Below are positions 1-9,382 of a DNA stretch of 64,000 bases, piece after piece. Positions within the stretch are counted from its first letter, which is position 1, and each line of letters opens with the position of its first letter. The position numbers and the translations under genes were made by a program. Where the stretch lies: positions 5,990,001-6,054,000 of the forward strand of contig NZ_CP045740.1 of assembly GCF_009650765.1 (NCBI RefSeq). Reading direction: 5' to 3'. The notes under the pieces were generated by a model. The model ran no database searches. It saw only the letters and a list, made by a program, of their open reading frames with translations, and was not told the origin of the DNA. Origin of the DNA: Streptomyces sp. SUK 48 (lineage in GTDB: Bacteria > Actinomycetota > Actinomycetes > Streptomycetales > Streptomycetaceae).

Positions 1-521
1 GGGACCACCGGCGGCACGAGCCGCTGCATCAACCGCATGAGGCACATCAGCCCCAAAGGGATGAATCGGTGCGAGTGGTGCAGCCTCCGGCACCCCGCGA
101 ACCGGTGTCCAGGGCGGCTTCGCTACCCGCGGAATCCGGTCGCCCGGCGCGGATCGCGCCCGTGGCGTCCATCACACAAGAACGTCAGTCCCTGGAGAAG
201 AACGCGCCGGTGATCATGCCCAAGGTCGTGTCGGAACGAGAGCCTTACCGGATCACGACATTGCACCCGCGGACCTACAACGAGGCCCGTACCATCGGGG
301 AACACTTCCGTGAGGGCACCCCGGTGATCATGAATCTGACTGAGATGGATGACACAGACGCCAAGCGACTTGTCGACTTTGCGGCCGGTTTGGTGTTTGG
401 TCTTCACGGCAGTATCGAGCGGGTGACGCAGAAGGTGTTCCTGTTGTCTCCTGCTAACGTCGATGTCACGGCGGAGGACAAGGCCCGCATCGCAGAGGGC
501 GGGTTCTTCAACCAGAGCTGA
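1..521 (+). CDS. sepF: SepF cell-division protein (5' end outside window)
   Basis: The frame is open to the first base (codon phase begins at base 3), so the N-terminus lies to the left; about 172 residues are visible. The first ~50 are a His/Gln/Pro-rich linker, followed by the conserved SepF core ([47 protein letters not shown]) and the end GGFFNQS. SepF is a membrane-associated FtsZ partner that helps anchor and bundle the Z-ring in Gram-positive bacteria lacking FtsA. The following yggT and divIVA genes are its usual neighbours. An internal GTG at 69 could be miscalled as a start, but the reading frame upstream of it is clearly SepF-like. Confidence 0.95.
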   Translation, partial: DHRRHEPLHQPHEAHQPQRDESVRVVQPPAPREPVSRAASLPAESGRPARIAPVASITQERQSLEKNAPVIMPKVVSEREPYRITTLHPRTYNEARTIGEHFREGTPVIMNLTEMDDTDAKRLVDFAAGLVFGLHGSIERVTQKVFLLSPANVDVTAEDKARIAEGGFFNQS

Positions 522-580
522 GACGCAGACCGGACCGCAGTACGCAAGAGCTCGGAACAGGGGAGAGGGAAACACAGGCC

Positions 581-871
581 ATGGGCGTGTTCGCGCAGGT
601 GATCTACATCGCGCTGATGGTGTTTCTCGTCGTGCTCATCTTCCGGCTGGTCATGGACTACGTCTTCCAGTTCGCCCGCTCGTGGCAACCCGGCAAGGCG
701 ATGGTGGTCGTACTGGAGGCCACCTACACTGTCACCGATCCACCGCTGAAGCTTCTGCGGCGGTTCATTCCGCCGCTGCGTCTCGGGGGCGTGGCGCTCG
801 ACCTGTCCTTCTTCGTACTGATGATCATCGTCTACATTCTCATCGCCATCGTGCAGAACTTCGTGAGATGA
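581..871 (+). CDS. YggT family membrane protein
   Basis: 96-residue protein with two hydrophobic segments (about residues 5-27 and 70-94) flanking a short basic loop that contains TDPPLKLLRRFIPPLRLGG. This Pro/Arg motif and the length are typical of the YggT/YlmG family, which sits between sepF and divIVA in many Gram-positive division clusters. Its biochemical role is not established; the context suggests the division or polar-growth membrane machinery. A GGGAGAGGG stretch before the ATG is a good ribosome-binding site. It lies 59 bp after sepF and 54 bp before divIVA, so co-transcription is likely. Confidence 0.93.
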   Translation: MGVFAQVIYIALMVFLVVLIFRLVMDYVFQFARSWQPGKAMVVVLEATYTVTDPPLKLLRRFIPPLRLGGVALDLSFFVLMIIVYILIAIVQNFVR

Positions 872-925
872 GCGTGTGGACGATCCGGTCTTGCCGACTG
901 CCGATGACTACGTTGAGGTGAAGAG

Positions 926-2155
926 ATGCCGTTGACCCCCGAGGACGTGCGGAACAAGCAGTTCACGACCGTCCGCCTCCGAGAAGGCTATGACGAGGAC
1001 GAGGTCGATGCCTTCCTCGATGAGGTCGAAGCCGAACTGACCCGTCTGCTCCGGGAGAACGAGGACCTGCGCGCGAAGCTGGCCGCCGCCACGCGTGCCG
1101 CGGCGCAGAACCAGCAGAACTCCCGCAAGCCTCCGGAGCAGGAACAGCAGCAGCAGGGCATGCGAGGTCCCGGCTCTCCGGTACCCGCCGGCATATCGGG
1201 CCCGCCGCAGCAGCAGATGGGTGGCCCCATGGGCGGTCCGCCCCAGCTGCCGAGCGGTGCCCCGCAGTTGCCCGCCGGTCCCAGCGGGCAGGGCGGTCCT
1301 CAGGGTCCCGGTCCGATGGGCCAGGGTCCGATGGGCCAGGGTCCGATGGGACAGGGTTCGATGGGACAGGGCCCGATGGGACAGGGCTCCATGGGCCAAG
1401 GCGGCATGGGGCAGGGTTCCATGGGCCAGGGCTCCATGGGACAGGGCCCGATGGGCGGTCAGCCGCCCATGCAGCAGCAGATGGGTGGCCCCATGGGCGG
1501 TCCCATGGGTGGCCCGATGGGCGGTCCCATGGGCGGTCCCGGTCAGGGCCCCGGTGGCGACAGCGCCGCTCGTGTCCTCTCGCTGGCCCAGCAGACCGCC
1601 GACCAGGCGATCGCCGAGGCCCGCTCCGAGGCCAACAAGATCGTCGGCGAGGCCCGCAGCCGCGCCGAGGGTCTGGAGCGTGACGCCCGTGCCAAGGCCG
1701 ACGCCCTGGAGCGGGACGCGCAGGAGAAGCACCGCGTCGCGATGGGCTCCCTGGAGTCCGCTCGCGCCACGCTGGAGCGCAAGGTCGAGGACCTGCGCGG
1801 CTTCGAACGCGAGTACCGCACGCGCCTGAAGTCGTACCTGGAGTCGCAGCTGCGCCAGCTGGAGACCCAGGCCGACGACTCGCTGGCCCCGCCGCGTACC
1901 CCGGCCGCCGCGTCCCTGCCGCCGTCCCCGGCGCCTTCCATGGCTCCGGCCGGCGCGAGCGCCCCGTCCTACGGCGGCGGCCAGGCGATGGGTGGTTCGC
2001 CCGCCCAGACGTCCGGCCCGTCCTACGGCGGTCAGCAGCAGATGACGCCCGCCATGACCCAGCCGATGGCTCCGGTCCGTCCGCAGGGCCCGTCCCCGAT
2101 GGGCCAGGCTCCCTCGCCGATGCGCGGGTTCCTGATCGATGAGGACGACAACTGA
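926..2155 (+). CDS. divIVA: DivIVA polar growth determinant
   Basis: 409 residues. Residues 1-55 form the conserved DivIVA lipid-binding domain and first coiled coil ([33 protein letters not shown]). Residues ~60-205 are a Gln/Gly/Met/Pro-rich linker built of short tandem repeats. A second coiled coil spans ~210-320, and the tail is Pro/Ser/Ala/Gly-rich, ending in GFLIDEDDN. In Streptomyces this protein marks hyphal tips and directs apical wall growth, so it is essential there. The start has a GAGGTGAAGAG ribosome site. The long repeat linker is the family-typical variable part and makes the protein much longer than Bacillus DivIVA. Confidence 0.96.
   Translation: MPLTPEDVRNKQFTTVRLREGYDEDEVDAFLDEVEAELTRLLRENEDLRAKLAAATRAAAQNQQNSRKPPEQEQQQQGMRGPGSPVPAGISGPPQQQMGGPMGGPPQLPSGAPQLPAGPSGQGGPQGPGPMGQGPMGQGPMGQGSMGQGPMGQGSMGQGGMGQGSMGQGSMGQGPMGGQPPMQQQMGGPMGGPMGGPMGGPMGGPGQGPGGDSAARVLSLAQQTADQAIAEARSEANKIVGEARSRAEGLERDARAKADALERDAQEKHRVAMGSLESARATLERKVEDLRGFEREYRTRLKSYLESQLRQLETQADDSLAPPRTPAAASLPPSPAPSMAPAGASAPSYGGGQAMGGSPAQTSGPSYGGQQQMTPAMTQPMAPVRPQGPSPMGQAPSPMRGFLIDEDDN
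1310..1459 (+). repeat. 15-nt tandem repeat inside divIVA
   Basis: Ten in-frame 15-nt units encode G-(P/S/G)-M-G-(Q/G) pentapeptides. Copies differ mainly at silent positions and at the second residue. A further run of GPMG units follows at about 1486-1545. Such arrays change copy number easily, so linker length is expected to vary among strains. Confidence 0.9.
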
Positions 2156-2201
2156 GCGCCGGCGACGGTGAGTAGTACGCCATAGCGTCGGCAGCGCTGA
2201 G

Positions 2202-2240
2202 AACGCGGCCCCGGACTCCGGTCCGGGGCCGCGTTCTTCT
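2202..2240 (+). terminator. Rho-independent-like terminator of divIVA
   Basis: A perfect 15-bp stem (2202-2216 with 2221-2235) closes a 4-nt loop 46 bp after the divIVA stop and is followed by a pyrimidine stretch (CTTCT). The position fits the end of the sepF-yggT-divIVA transcript. Confidence 0.85.
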
Positions 2241-2268
2241 GTGTGCGGTGTGCTTTTCCGCCTACGAA

Positions 2269-2305
2269 GAAGGGCCCGCCCTCCGAACCGGAGGGCGGGC
2301 CCTTC
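2269..2305 (-). terminator. Terminator hairpin downstream of ileS
   Basis: A perfect 16-bp stem (2269-2284 with 2290-2305) with a 5-nt loop lies 18 bp beyond the ileS stop, read on the minus strand. With the separate hairpin at 2202-2235 it insulates the two convergent units. Confidence 0.82.
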
Positions 2306-2323
2306 TCATGTGACTGCCGGCGC

Positions 2324-5300
2324 CTACGCCTTGCGCAGCCGGAACACCAGGCTCAGACCCTCGTCGGTGAAGGCGTCGCCGTAACTGTCGTCGGCCTCGC
2401 CCTGGGCGAAGTCCGTCGCCAGGACCTCTTCCGCGATCAGCTCGGCGTGCTCACCGAGGGCGGCGATCACCGCCGGGTCCGTGGACGTCCACCGCAGCGC
2501 GATCCGGTCCGCGACGTCCAGGCCGCTGTTCTTGCGCGCCTCCTGGATGAGCCGGATCGCGTCCCGGGCGAGTCCCGCCCGGCGCAGCTCCTCGGTGATC
2601 TCCAGGTCCAGCGCCACCGTGGCACCGGAGTCGGACGCCACCGACCACCCCTCGCGCGGCGTCTCGGTGATGATCACCTCGTCCGGCGCCAGGGTGACCG
2701 TCTCACCGTCGACCTCCACCGAGGCCGTGCCCTGACGCAGCGCCAGCGACAGCGCGGCGGCGTCGGCGGCGGCGACCGCCTTGGCCACGTCCTGCACCCG
2801 CTTGCCGAACCGCTTGCCCAGCGCACGGAAGTTGGCCTTGGCGGTGGTGTCCACCAGGGAGCCGCCGACCTCGGACAGCGACGCCAGCGAGGAGACGTTC
2901 AGCTCCTCCGTGATCTGCGCGTGAAGTTCGCGGTCCAGGGTCTCGAAACCGCTCGCCGCGATCAGCGCGCGGGACAGCGGCTGACGCGTCTTGACGCCCG
3001 ACTCGGCGCGCGTGGCACGGCCCAGCTCCACCAGCCGGCGCACCAAAACCATCTGCCGCGACAGCTCCGGGTCGATCGCACCGAGGTCCGGCTCGGGCCA
3101 GGACGCCAGGTGCACCGACTCCGGCGCGCCCGGGGTGACCGGCACGATCAGGTCCTGCCACACCCGCTCCGCGATGAACGGGGTGATCGGCGCCATCAGC
3201 TTGGTGACCGTCTCCAGGACCTCGTGCAGCGTGCGCAGCGCGGCCTTGTCGCCGCCCCAGAAGCGGCGGCGCGAACGGCGGACGTACCAGTTGGACAGAT
3301 CGTCGACGAACGCGGACAGCAGCTTGCCGGCGCGCTGGGTGTCGTAGCCCTCCAGCGCCTGCGTCACCTGGTCGGTGAGCGCGTGCAGTTCGGACAGCAG
3401 CCAGCGGTCGATCAGCGGGCGGTCGGCCGGGGCCGGGTCGGCCGCGCTCGGCGCCCAGTCCGACGTACGGGCGTACAGCGCCTGGAAGGCGACCGTGTTC
3501 CAGTACGTCAGCAGCGTCTTGCGGACGACCTCCTGGATGGTGCCGTGGCCGACCCGGCGGGCCGCCCACGGGGAACCGCCGGCCGCCATGAACCAGCGCA
3601 CCGCGTCCGCGCCGTGCTGGTCCATCAGCGGGATCGGCTCCAGGGTGTTGCCCAGGTGCTTGGACATCTTGCGGCCGTCCTCGGCGAGGATGTGGCCGAG
3701 GCACACCACGTTCTCGTACGACGACTTGTCGAACACCAGGGTGCCGACGGCCATCAGCGTGTAGAACCAGCCGCGGGTCTGGTCGATCGCCTCGGAGATG
3801 AACTGCGCCGGGTAACGGCTCTCGAACAGCTCCTTGTTCTTGTGCGGGTAGCCCCACTGCGCGAACGGCATGGAACCCGAGTCGTACCAGGCGTCGATGA
3901 CCTCCGGCACGCGGATGGCCGTGCTCCCGCAGCCCTCGTGGGGGCAGGCGAAGGTGATCGCGTCGATGTACGGGCGGTGCGGGTCGAGCTCCGACTGGTC
4001 GGTGCCGGACAGCTCGGACAGCTCCGCGCGGGAGCCGACGCAGGTGAGGTGGTCCTCCTCGCAGCGCCAGATCGGCAGCGGGGTGCCCCAGTAGCGGTTG
4101 CGGGAGAGCGCCCAGTCGATGTTGTTGCTCAGCCAGTCGCCGAAGCGGCCGTGCTTGACCGTCTCCGGGAACCAGTTGGTCTTCTCGTTCTCCTGGACCA
4201 GACGGTCCTTGACGGCCGTCGTACGGATGTACCAGGAGGGCTGCGCGTAGTAGAGCAGCGCGGTGTGACAGCGCCAGCAGTGCGGGTAGCTGTGCTCGTA
4301 CGGCAGGTGCCGGAAGAGCAGACCGCGCTGCCCCAGGTCCTCGGTGAGCCGCTCGTCCGCCTTCTTGAAGAAGACGCCGCCGACCAGCGGCACGTCCTCC
4401 TCGAAGGTGCCGTCGGGGCGCACCGGGTTGACCACGGGCAGACCGTAGGCGCGGCAGACCTTGAGGTCGTCCTCACCGAAGGCGGGGGACTGGTGGACCA
4501 GACCCGTACCGTCCTCGGTGGTCACGTAGTCGGCGTTCACCACGTAGTGGGCCGGCTCGGGGAACTCGACGAGCTCGAACGGGCGCTGATACGTCCAGCG
4601 CTCCATCTCGGCGCCGGTGAAGCTCTGCCCGGTGGGCTCCCAGCCCTCGCCGAGCGCCTTGGCGAGCAGCGGCTCGGCGACGACGACCTTCTCCTCGCCG
4701 TTCGTCGCGACGACGTAGGTGACCTCGGGGTGCGCGGCGACCGCCGTGTTGGAGACCAGGGTCCAGGGGGTCGTCGTCCACACCAGGAGCGCCGCCTCGC
4801 CGGCCAGCGGTCCGGAGGTCAGCGGGAAGCGGACGTACACCGAGGGGTCGACGACCGTCTCGTAGCCCTGCGCGAGCTCGTGGTCGGACAGGCCGGTGCC
4901 GCAGCGCGGGCACCAGGGGGCGACGCGGTGGTCCTGGACCAGCAGGCCCTTGCCGAAGATCTCCTTCAGCGACCACCAGACCGACTCCACGTACTCCGGG
5001 TCCATGGTCCGGTAGGCGTCGTCCAGGTCGACCCAGTAGCCCATGCGGGTGGTCAGCGCGGCGAAGGCGTCGGTGTGCCGGGTCACGGACTCGCGGCACT
5101 TGTCGTTGAACTCGGCGATGCCGTACGCCTCGATGTCCTTCTTGCCGGAGAAGCCCAGCTCCTTCTCCACGGCCAGCTCCACGGGCAGGCCGTGGCAGTC
5201 CCAGCCGGCCTTGCGGCCCACGTGGTAGCCGCGCATGGTGCGGAAGCGCGGGAAGACGTCCTTGAAGACACGCGCCTCGATGTGGTGGGCGCCGGGCATG

Positions 5301-5467
5301 CCGTTGGCGGTGGGCGGCCCCTCGTAGAACACCCATTCGGGGCGGCCCTCGGACTGCTCCAGGGTCTTGGCGAAGATCTTCTGCTCGCGCCAGAAGTCGA
5401 GCACGGCGTGCTCAAGCGCGGGCAGGTCGACCTGTGCGGGCACCTGGCGGTACGTCGGCGCTGTCAT
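2324..5467 (-). CDS. ileS: isoleucyl-tRNA synthetase
   Basis: 1047-residue class I synthetase that charges tRNA-Ile. The nucleotide-binding signature near the N-terminus reads NGMPGAHH (residues 55-62), that is G-x-H-H instead of the usual H-x-G-H. The second signature is KMSKHLGN. The editing (CP1) region with LLVWTTTPWTLVSNTA, the tRNA-recognition motif PEVIDAWYDSGSMPFAQWG and a long C-terminal extension are present; length is normal for the long actinobacterial form. The ATG follows GGAGG by 10 nt, and that GGAGG lies within a sequestering hairpin of a T-box leader. Divergent to the TraR-like gene, with lspA nearby as in many bacteria. Confidence 0.97.
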   Translation of the reverse strand: MTAPTYRQVPAQVDLPALEHAVLDFWREQKIFAKTLEQSEGRPEWVFYEGPPTANGMPGAHHIEARVFKDVFPRFRTMRGYHVGRKAGWDCHGLPVELAVEKELGFSGKKDIEAYGIAEFNDKCRESVTRHTDAFAALTTRMGYWVDLDDAYRTMDPEYVESVWWSLKEIFGKGLLVQDHRVAPWCPRCGTGLSDHELAQGYETVVDPSVYVRFPLTSGPLAGEAALLVWTTTPWTLVSNTAVAAHPEVTYVVATNGEEKVVVAEPLLAKALGEGWEPTGQSFTGAEMERWTYQRPFELVEFPEPAHYVVNADYVTTEDGTGLVHQSPAFGEDDLKVCRAYGLPVVNPVRPDGTFEEDVPLVGGVFFKKADERLTEDLGQRGLLFRHLPYEHSYPHCWRCHTALLYYAQPSWYIRTTAVKDRLVQENEKTNWFPETVKHGRFGDWLSNNIDWALSRNRYWGTPLPIWRCEEDHLTCVGSRAELSELSGTDQSELDPHRPYIDAITFACPHEGCGSTAIRVPEVIDAWYDSGSMPFAQWGYPHKNKELFESRYPAQFISEAIDQTRGWFYTLMAVGTLVFDKSSYENVVCLGHILAEDGRKMSKHLGNTLEPIPLMDQHGADAVRWFMAAGGSPWAARRVGHGTIQEVVRKTLLTYWNTVAFQALYARTSDWAPSAADPAPADRPLIDRWLLSELHALTDQVTQALEGYDTQRAGKLLSAFVDDLSNWYVRRSRRRFWGGDKAALRTLHEVLETVTKLMAPITPFIAERVWQDLIVPVTPGAPESVHLASWPEPDLGAIDPELSRQMVLVRRLVELGRATRAESGVKTRQPLSRALIAASGFETLDRELHAQITEELNVSSLASLSEVGGSLVDTTAKANFRALGKRFGKRVQDVAKAVAAADAAALSLALRQGTASVEVDGETVTLAPDEVIITETPREGWSVASDSGATVALDLEITEELRRAGLARDAIRLIQEARKNSGLDVADRIALRWTSTDPAVIAALGEHAELIAEEVLATDFAQGEADDSYGDAFTDEGLSLVFRLRKA

Positions 5468-5477
5468 CTGCGAGCAT

Positions 5478-5760
5478 CCTCCAACGGACTTTCTGCCTTC
5501 CGTCGGAGGGACGAGAGCTTCGATTCCTCACGCCGTGTGCGGCGCGCTCCCGCGGTACCACCCTCCTTGGCCCGCCGCCGCGCCTCGGGCGTCGGTGAGC
5601 CCCCTCATTGGGTTCGCGAAACCGGTTCTACTGGCCTGGCCCTGCGGCTGCGGCTTTCTTCCGGCGGCTCCGGGGTGATCTTCACGTCGCGCTCGCCCCC
5701 GGGCTTCCACCGACCCCGGGTCGCTCTGGGCTGCGTACGGCGCTACTCGTCCCCATCCAT
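5478..5760 (-). promoter_or_regulatory. T-box leader of ileS, probably translational
   Basis: On the minus strand the T-box core GGGTGGTACCGCGGGAGC occupies about 5565-5548. An ATC triplet (Ile specifier candidate) at 5680-5678 sits in GTGAAGATCACC. Near the gene, CCTCCGACGGA (5509-5499) can pair with TCCGTTGGAGG (5488-5478), burying the GGAGG of ileS. The same CGTCCCTCC tract (5514-5506) can instead pair with GGAGGGTGG at the T-box. Uncharged tRNA-Ile binding would therefore expose the ribosome site. No terminator-like U-run is visible, so control is inferred to act on translation. The 5' boundary is approximate. Confidence 0.85.
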
Positions 5761-6057
5761 GCTTCTCGCTGCGCCCAGTGTACGGCGCCCCGCGGACAGC
5801 GGCCGACCGCTTTTCGGGGCGGCGGCCGGCGGGGGCCCGGCGCGGGCGCCCGATGCCCCGAATGGCGAGGGCAGGGGGGTGATGCCCGGCGGGGCGGATT
5901 ACCCGGCGGGGAGCTGGGCACAACGGATGCAGGCCCGTCGCGCGGGGGTGCGGCCGGGCGAATCAGGCGGTGTGCCCCGTTGCCGCGGGAGGCAAGTCGA
6001 TTTATCGTCCCAGCACGATTCGCGAGCAAGCTCACCCTAGGTGAAGGGGCCGCGGCC

Positions 6058-7110
6058 ATGGTGGCGAGAGAGAGCGCGAAGAAGGCCGTGGCCGGGAGGA
6101 CGGGTACCGAGAGAACCACCGCCGACAGGACCGGCGCCGACAGGGCGGCGGCGAAGAAGGCGGCCGAGGAGGGGGACGGGAAGGCGGTGGCCAGAAAGGC
6201 CGCCGCCGAGAAGGGAGCCACCGTGAAGCCGGTCCTGGAGCAGACGGGCGCGGCCGACGAGGCCGCCGCCCACCCGGTGGCGAGGAAGACGGCCGCCAGG
6301 CGGACGCCGGAGAAGAGGGCGGCGGCCGGGAAGACCGCGGCGGCCGCGCATGGGACGGCCGCGGCGGAGAAGTCGGCGGCCGGGAAACCGGCGGCCAGGA
6401 AGGCGGCGAAGAAGACGCCCGCCACGAAGAGCGCCGCCAAGGAGACGGCGGCCAAGGACACGGCGACCGGGGACGCGGCGGCCGGCGGTACGGCGGCCAA
6501 GCACGCCACCGCGGCGGGAACCGCCGCCGGGAAGGCCGCGAAGAGCGCGGCCCGCACGGCGGAGCCGGACGAGAAGAGCACGGCCAAGAAGGCGGGCGCG
6601 GCACGGGCCGCGAAGCAGACAGGAGCCACGAAGGTGGTTGCGAAGAAGACCCCTGGCACGGCCACGGCGGACGACACCGCCGTTCCCAAGGCGCGCCTCG
6701 CCGCGGCGGACCCCGGCGAGCTGGCGGTGCGCCCCGGCGAGGACCCCTGGACCGGGCAGGAGGTCGCCGAGGCGCGTGCGGAGCTCCAGTCCGAGATGGA
6801 GCGGCTGCGGCGGGAGATCAGCTCGTCCGAGGAGTCTCTGGTCGGCCTGATGCGCGACTCCGGGGACGGTGCGGGCGACGACCAGGCCGACACCGGGACC
6901 AAGAACATCACCCGCGAGCACGAGCTGGCGCTGGCCGCCAACGCGCGCGAGATGCTCACCCAGACCGAACGCGCGCTCGAACGGCTGGACGCGGGCACCT
7001 ACGGCCTGTGCGACAACTGCGGCAATCCCATCGGCAAGGCCCGGATGCAGGCGTTCCCGCGGGCCACCCTCTGCGTGGAGTGCAAGCAGAAGCAGGAACG
7101 CCGCTCCTGA
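6058..7110 (+). CDS. TraR/DksA-type zinc-finger protein with Ala/Lys-rich N-terminus
   Basis: 350 residues from the ATG at 6058. The C-terminal ~110 residues resemble TraR/DksA proteins: an acidic helical part ([20 protein letters not shown]) then a four-cysteine zinc finger (CDNC...CVEC) with [18 protein letters not shown]. DksA-family proteins bind RNA polymerase and alter promoter response. The first ~225 residues are low-complexity Ala/Lys/Thr/Gly with many K-A/K-K-A steps, like histone H1 tails, and should be disordered and very basic. The DxxDxA tip motif of true DksA is not seen, so a ppGpp-cofactor role cannot be assumed. The frame remains open upstream, but no better start is apparent. 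Confidence 0.85.
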   Translation: MVARESAKKAVAGRTGTERTTADRTGADRAAAKKAAEEGDGKAVARKAAAEKGATVKPVLEQTGAADEAAAHPVARKTAARRTPEKRAAAGKTAAAAHGTAAAEKSAAGKPAARKAAKKTPATKSAAKETAAKDTATGDAAAGGTAAKHATAAGTAAGKAAKSAARTAEPDEKSTAKKAGAARAAKQTGATKVVAKKTPGTATADDTAVPKARLAAADPGELAVRPGEDPWTGQEVAEARAELQSEMERLRREISSSEESLVGLMRDSGDGAGDDQADTGTKNITREHELALAANAREMLTQTERALERLDAGTYGLCDNCGNPIGKARMQAFPRATLCVECKQKQERRS

Positions 7111-7177
7111 GCGTGTGGGGCCGCCGAAGCGTGCCGTAGTCTCGTCCCCAGTCAGGTACCTAGGTCGAGGGACGCAC

Positions 7178-7759
7178 GTGGCAGAGGCGGAGCGCATCAT
7201 CAATACGCCGGACACCCCGGAGGACGGCGCACATCGGACCCCGGAGCACGCCCCGGCGCAGGAGCGGACCGGCCGTGGCCGCCGGATCGCCGTGCTGTTC
7301 GCCGTGGCCGCGTTCGCCTACGCGCTCGACCTGATCAGCAAGACGCTGGTGGTGGCCAAGCTGGAGGGCCACGCTCCGATCAAGCTCGTCGGGAACCTGC
7401 TGGAACTGAACGCCATCCGCAACCCGGGCGCCGCCTTCGGCTTCGGCGCGGCCTTCACCGTGATCTTCACGGTGATCGCCGCCGCGGTGATCGTCGTGAT
7501 CATGCGGCTGGCCCGCAAGCTCTACAGCTTCCCCTGGGCCGTCGCGCTCGGCCTGCTGCTCGGCGGCGCGCTCGGCAACCTCACCGACCGGATCTTCCGC
7601 GCCCCCGGGGTGTTCGAGGGCCAGGTCGTGGACTTCATCGCGCCCAAGGGCTTCGCGATCTTCAACCTCGCCGACTCGGCGATCGTGTGCGGCGGCATCC
7701 TGATCGTGCTGCTGTCCTTCCGCGGTCTGGACCCGGACGGCACGGTCCACAAGGACTGA
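7178..7759 (+). CDS. lspA: lipoprotein signal peptidase (signal peptidase II)
   Basis: 193 residues from GTG, which follows GAGGG by 7-8 nt. An inner-membrane aspartyl protease that removes the signal peptide from lipid-modified prolipoproteins after Lgt acts; lgt is at 47744 in this window. Four membrane segments are visible. Catalytic aspartates lie in [12 protein letters not shown] and [12 protein letters not shown], with the conserved NPGAAF motif in the first half. The ~36-residue charged N-terminal extension is usual for Streptomyces. The start is set by the alignment-like MAEAERII beginning. Confidence 0.95.
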   Translation: MAEAERIINTPDTPEDGAHRTPEHAPAQERTGRGRRIAVLFAVAAFAYALDLISKTLVVAKLEGHAPIKLVGNLLELNAIRNPGAAFGFGAAFTVIFTVIAAAVIVVIMRLARKLYSFPWAVALGLLLGGALGNLTDRIFRAPGVFEGQVVDFIAPKGFAIFNLADSAIVCGGILIVLLSFRGLDPDGTVHKD

Positions 7760-7844
7760 CGGCACGGCCCCGGCGGACCGGGTCCGGGCCCGGTTTTCCA
7801 CAGGCCCGGTCAGGGCCGCCGTGCCCGTCCGGCATACTCGACGG

Positions 7845-8789
7845 GTGAGCACGATTCCCGAGATCCGTACCCTGCCCGTGCCCGACGGCCTGGAGGGCGA
7901 GCGCGTCGACGCCGCCATCTCCCGCATGTTCGGCTTCTCCCGCACGAAGGCGGCCGAGCTGGCCGCGTCCGGCAAGGTGCAGGTCGACGGCGCGGTCGTC
8001 GGCAAGTCCGAGCGGGTGCACGGCGGCGCCTGGCTGGAGGTCGAGATGCCGCAGGCGCCCGCCCCGGTGCAGGTGGTCGCCGAACCCGTCGAGGGCATGG
8101 AGATCGTGCACGACGACGACGACGTGGTCGTCATCGTCAAGCCGGTCGGCGTGGCCGCGCACCCCTCCCCGGGCTGGACCGGGCCGACCGTCATCGGCGG
8201 TCTCGCCGCCGCCGGCTACCGCATCTCCACCTCCGGCGCCGCCGAGCGCCAGGGCATCGTGCACCGCCTGGACGTGGGCACCTCCGGCCTGATGGTGGTC
8301 GCCAAGTCGGAGTACGCGTACACCTCGCTCAAGCGCCAGTTCAAGGAGCGCACGGTCGACAAGCGCTACCACACCCTGGTCCAGGGCCACCCGGACCCGA
8401 CGAGCGGCACCATCGACGCCCCGATCGGCCGCCACCCGAACCACGACTACAAGTGGGCGGTCACCGCCGACGGCAAGCCCTCGGTGACGCACTACGACCT
8501 CATCGAGGCTTTCCGCGCCGCCTCGCTGCTCGATGTGAAGCTGGAGACCGGCCGCACCCACCAGATCCGCGTCCACATGGCCGCCCACCGCCACCCGTGC
8601 GTCGGCGACCTCACCTACGGCGCGGACCCCACCCTCGCCAAGCGGCTGCGCATCACCCGCCAGTGGCTGCACGCGGTGCGCCTCGGCTTCGAACACCCGG
8701 GTGACGGCCAGTGGGTGGAGTTCTCCTCCGACTACCCCGAGGACCTTGAGCAGGCCCTCGACCTGGTCCGCGAGGAGACCTACGGATGA
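7845..8789 (+). CDS. RluA-family pseudouridine synthase
   Basis: 314 residues. An N-terminal S4 RNA-binding domain (residues ~15-65, [21 protein letters not shown]) precedes the catalytic domain, whose active-site Asp is in [10 protein letters not shown] at about residue 143. It isomerises uridines in rRNA (RluD-like by length and S4 domain; exact target not shown by sequence). The GTG at 7845 has no Shine-Dalgarno sequence but a CATACT hexamer lies 6 nt upstream, so the mRNA is probably leaderless. It follows lspA as in many bacteria and overlaps the acetyltransferase by ATGA. Confidence 0.92.
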   Translation: MSTIPEIRTLPVPDGLEGERVDAAISRMFGFSRTKAAELAASGKVQVDGAVVGKSERVHGGAWLEVEMPQAPAPVQVVAEPVEGMEIVHDDDDVVVIVKPVGVAAHPSPGWTGPTVIGGLAAAGYRISTSGAAERQGIVHRLDVGTSGLMVVAKSEYAYTSLKRQFKERTVDKRYHTLVQGHPDPTSGTIDAPIGRHPNHDYKWAVTADGKPSVTHYDLIEAFRAASLLDVKLETGRTHQIRVHMAAHRHPCVGDLTYGADPTLAKRLRITRQWLHAVRLGFEHPGDGQWVEFSSDYPEDLEQALDLVREETYG

Positions 8790-9253
8790 CCGGGGCGCCC
8801 ACCGTCCGCGTCGCCGGGGACCCCGCCGACCTGGAGGCGTGCTTCGCGGTCCGCAAGGACGTCTTCGTCCGTGAGCAGGGCGTGGACGAAGCCATCGAGT
8901 ACGACGCGTACGACGCCGGCGCGGTGCATGTGCTGGCCCTGCGCGCGGACGGCACCCCGCTGGGCACCGGCCGGCTGCTGACCGGCGAGGCGGCCGTCGC
9001 CAAGACCGGCGCGGACGCCTCCGTCGGCTCCCTCGGGCGGCTCGCGGTCTCCCGTGAGGCCCGCGGGCTCGGTATCGGCGCCGCCCTGGTGCGGGCCATC
9101 GAGGACGCGGCCCGCGCCCGCGGTCTGGCCGCCGTGGACCTGCACGCGCAGACCCAGGCGCTGGGCTTCTACGAGCGGCTCGGCTACGCGGCCTACGGAC
9201 CGGAGTTCCTGGACGCCGACATGCCCCACCGGGCGATGCGCCGCGCCCTGTGA
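8786..9253 (+). CDS. GNAT family N-acetyltransferase
   Basis: 155 residues, coupled to the pseudouridine synthase by an ATGA overlap. The acetyl-CoA-binding motif A is clear ([20 protein letters not shown]), followed by [19 protein letters not shown]. The [11 protein letters not shown] segment near the N-terminus resembles the ElaA/YjdJ-type subgroup of GNAT proteins. Substrate unknown. Confidence 0.9.
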   Translation: MTGAPTVRVAGDPADLEACFAVRKDVFVREQGVDEAIEYDAYDAGAVHVLALRADGTPLGTGRLLTGEAAVAKTGADASVGSLGRLAVSREARGLGIGAALVRAIEDAARARGLAAVDLHAQTQALGFYERLGYAAYGPEFLDADMPHRAMRRAL

Positions 9254-9382
9254 CCACCGCCGGAAGAGCCGGTGAACGGGGTGCGGGGGCAGGCCCCGGG
9301 GCGATGCCCTGAAACGGCCGCCGGCCGGTCGGCATGGCAGGCTTGAAGCCTCGTGTGCCATGTCGACCCCGGAGTGCCGGCC

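Noticed and set aside
2243..6040. Very long plus-strand frame opposite ileS (1265 codons)
   Set aside because: High-GC antisense shadow of ileS: no ribosome site, Arg/Gly/His-rich nonsense composition, while ileS itself is certain.
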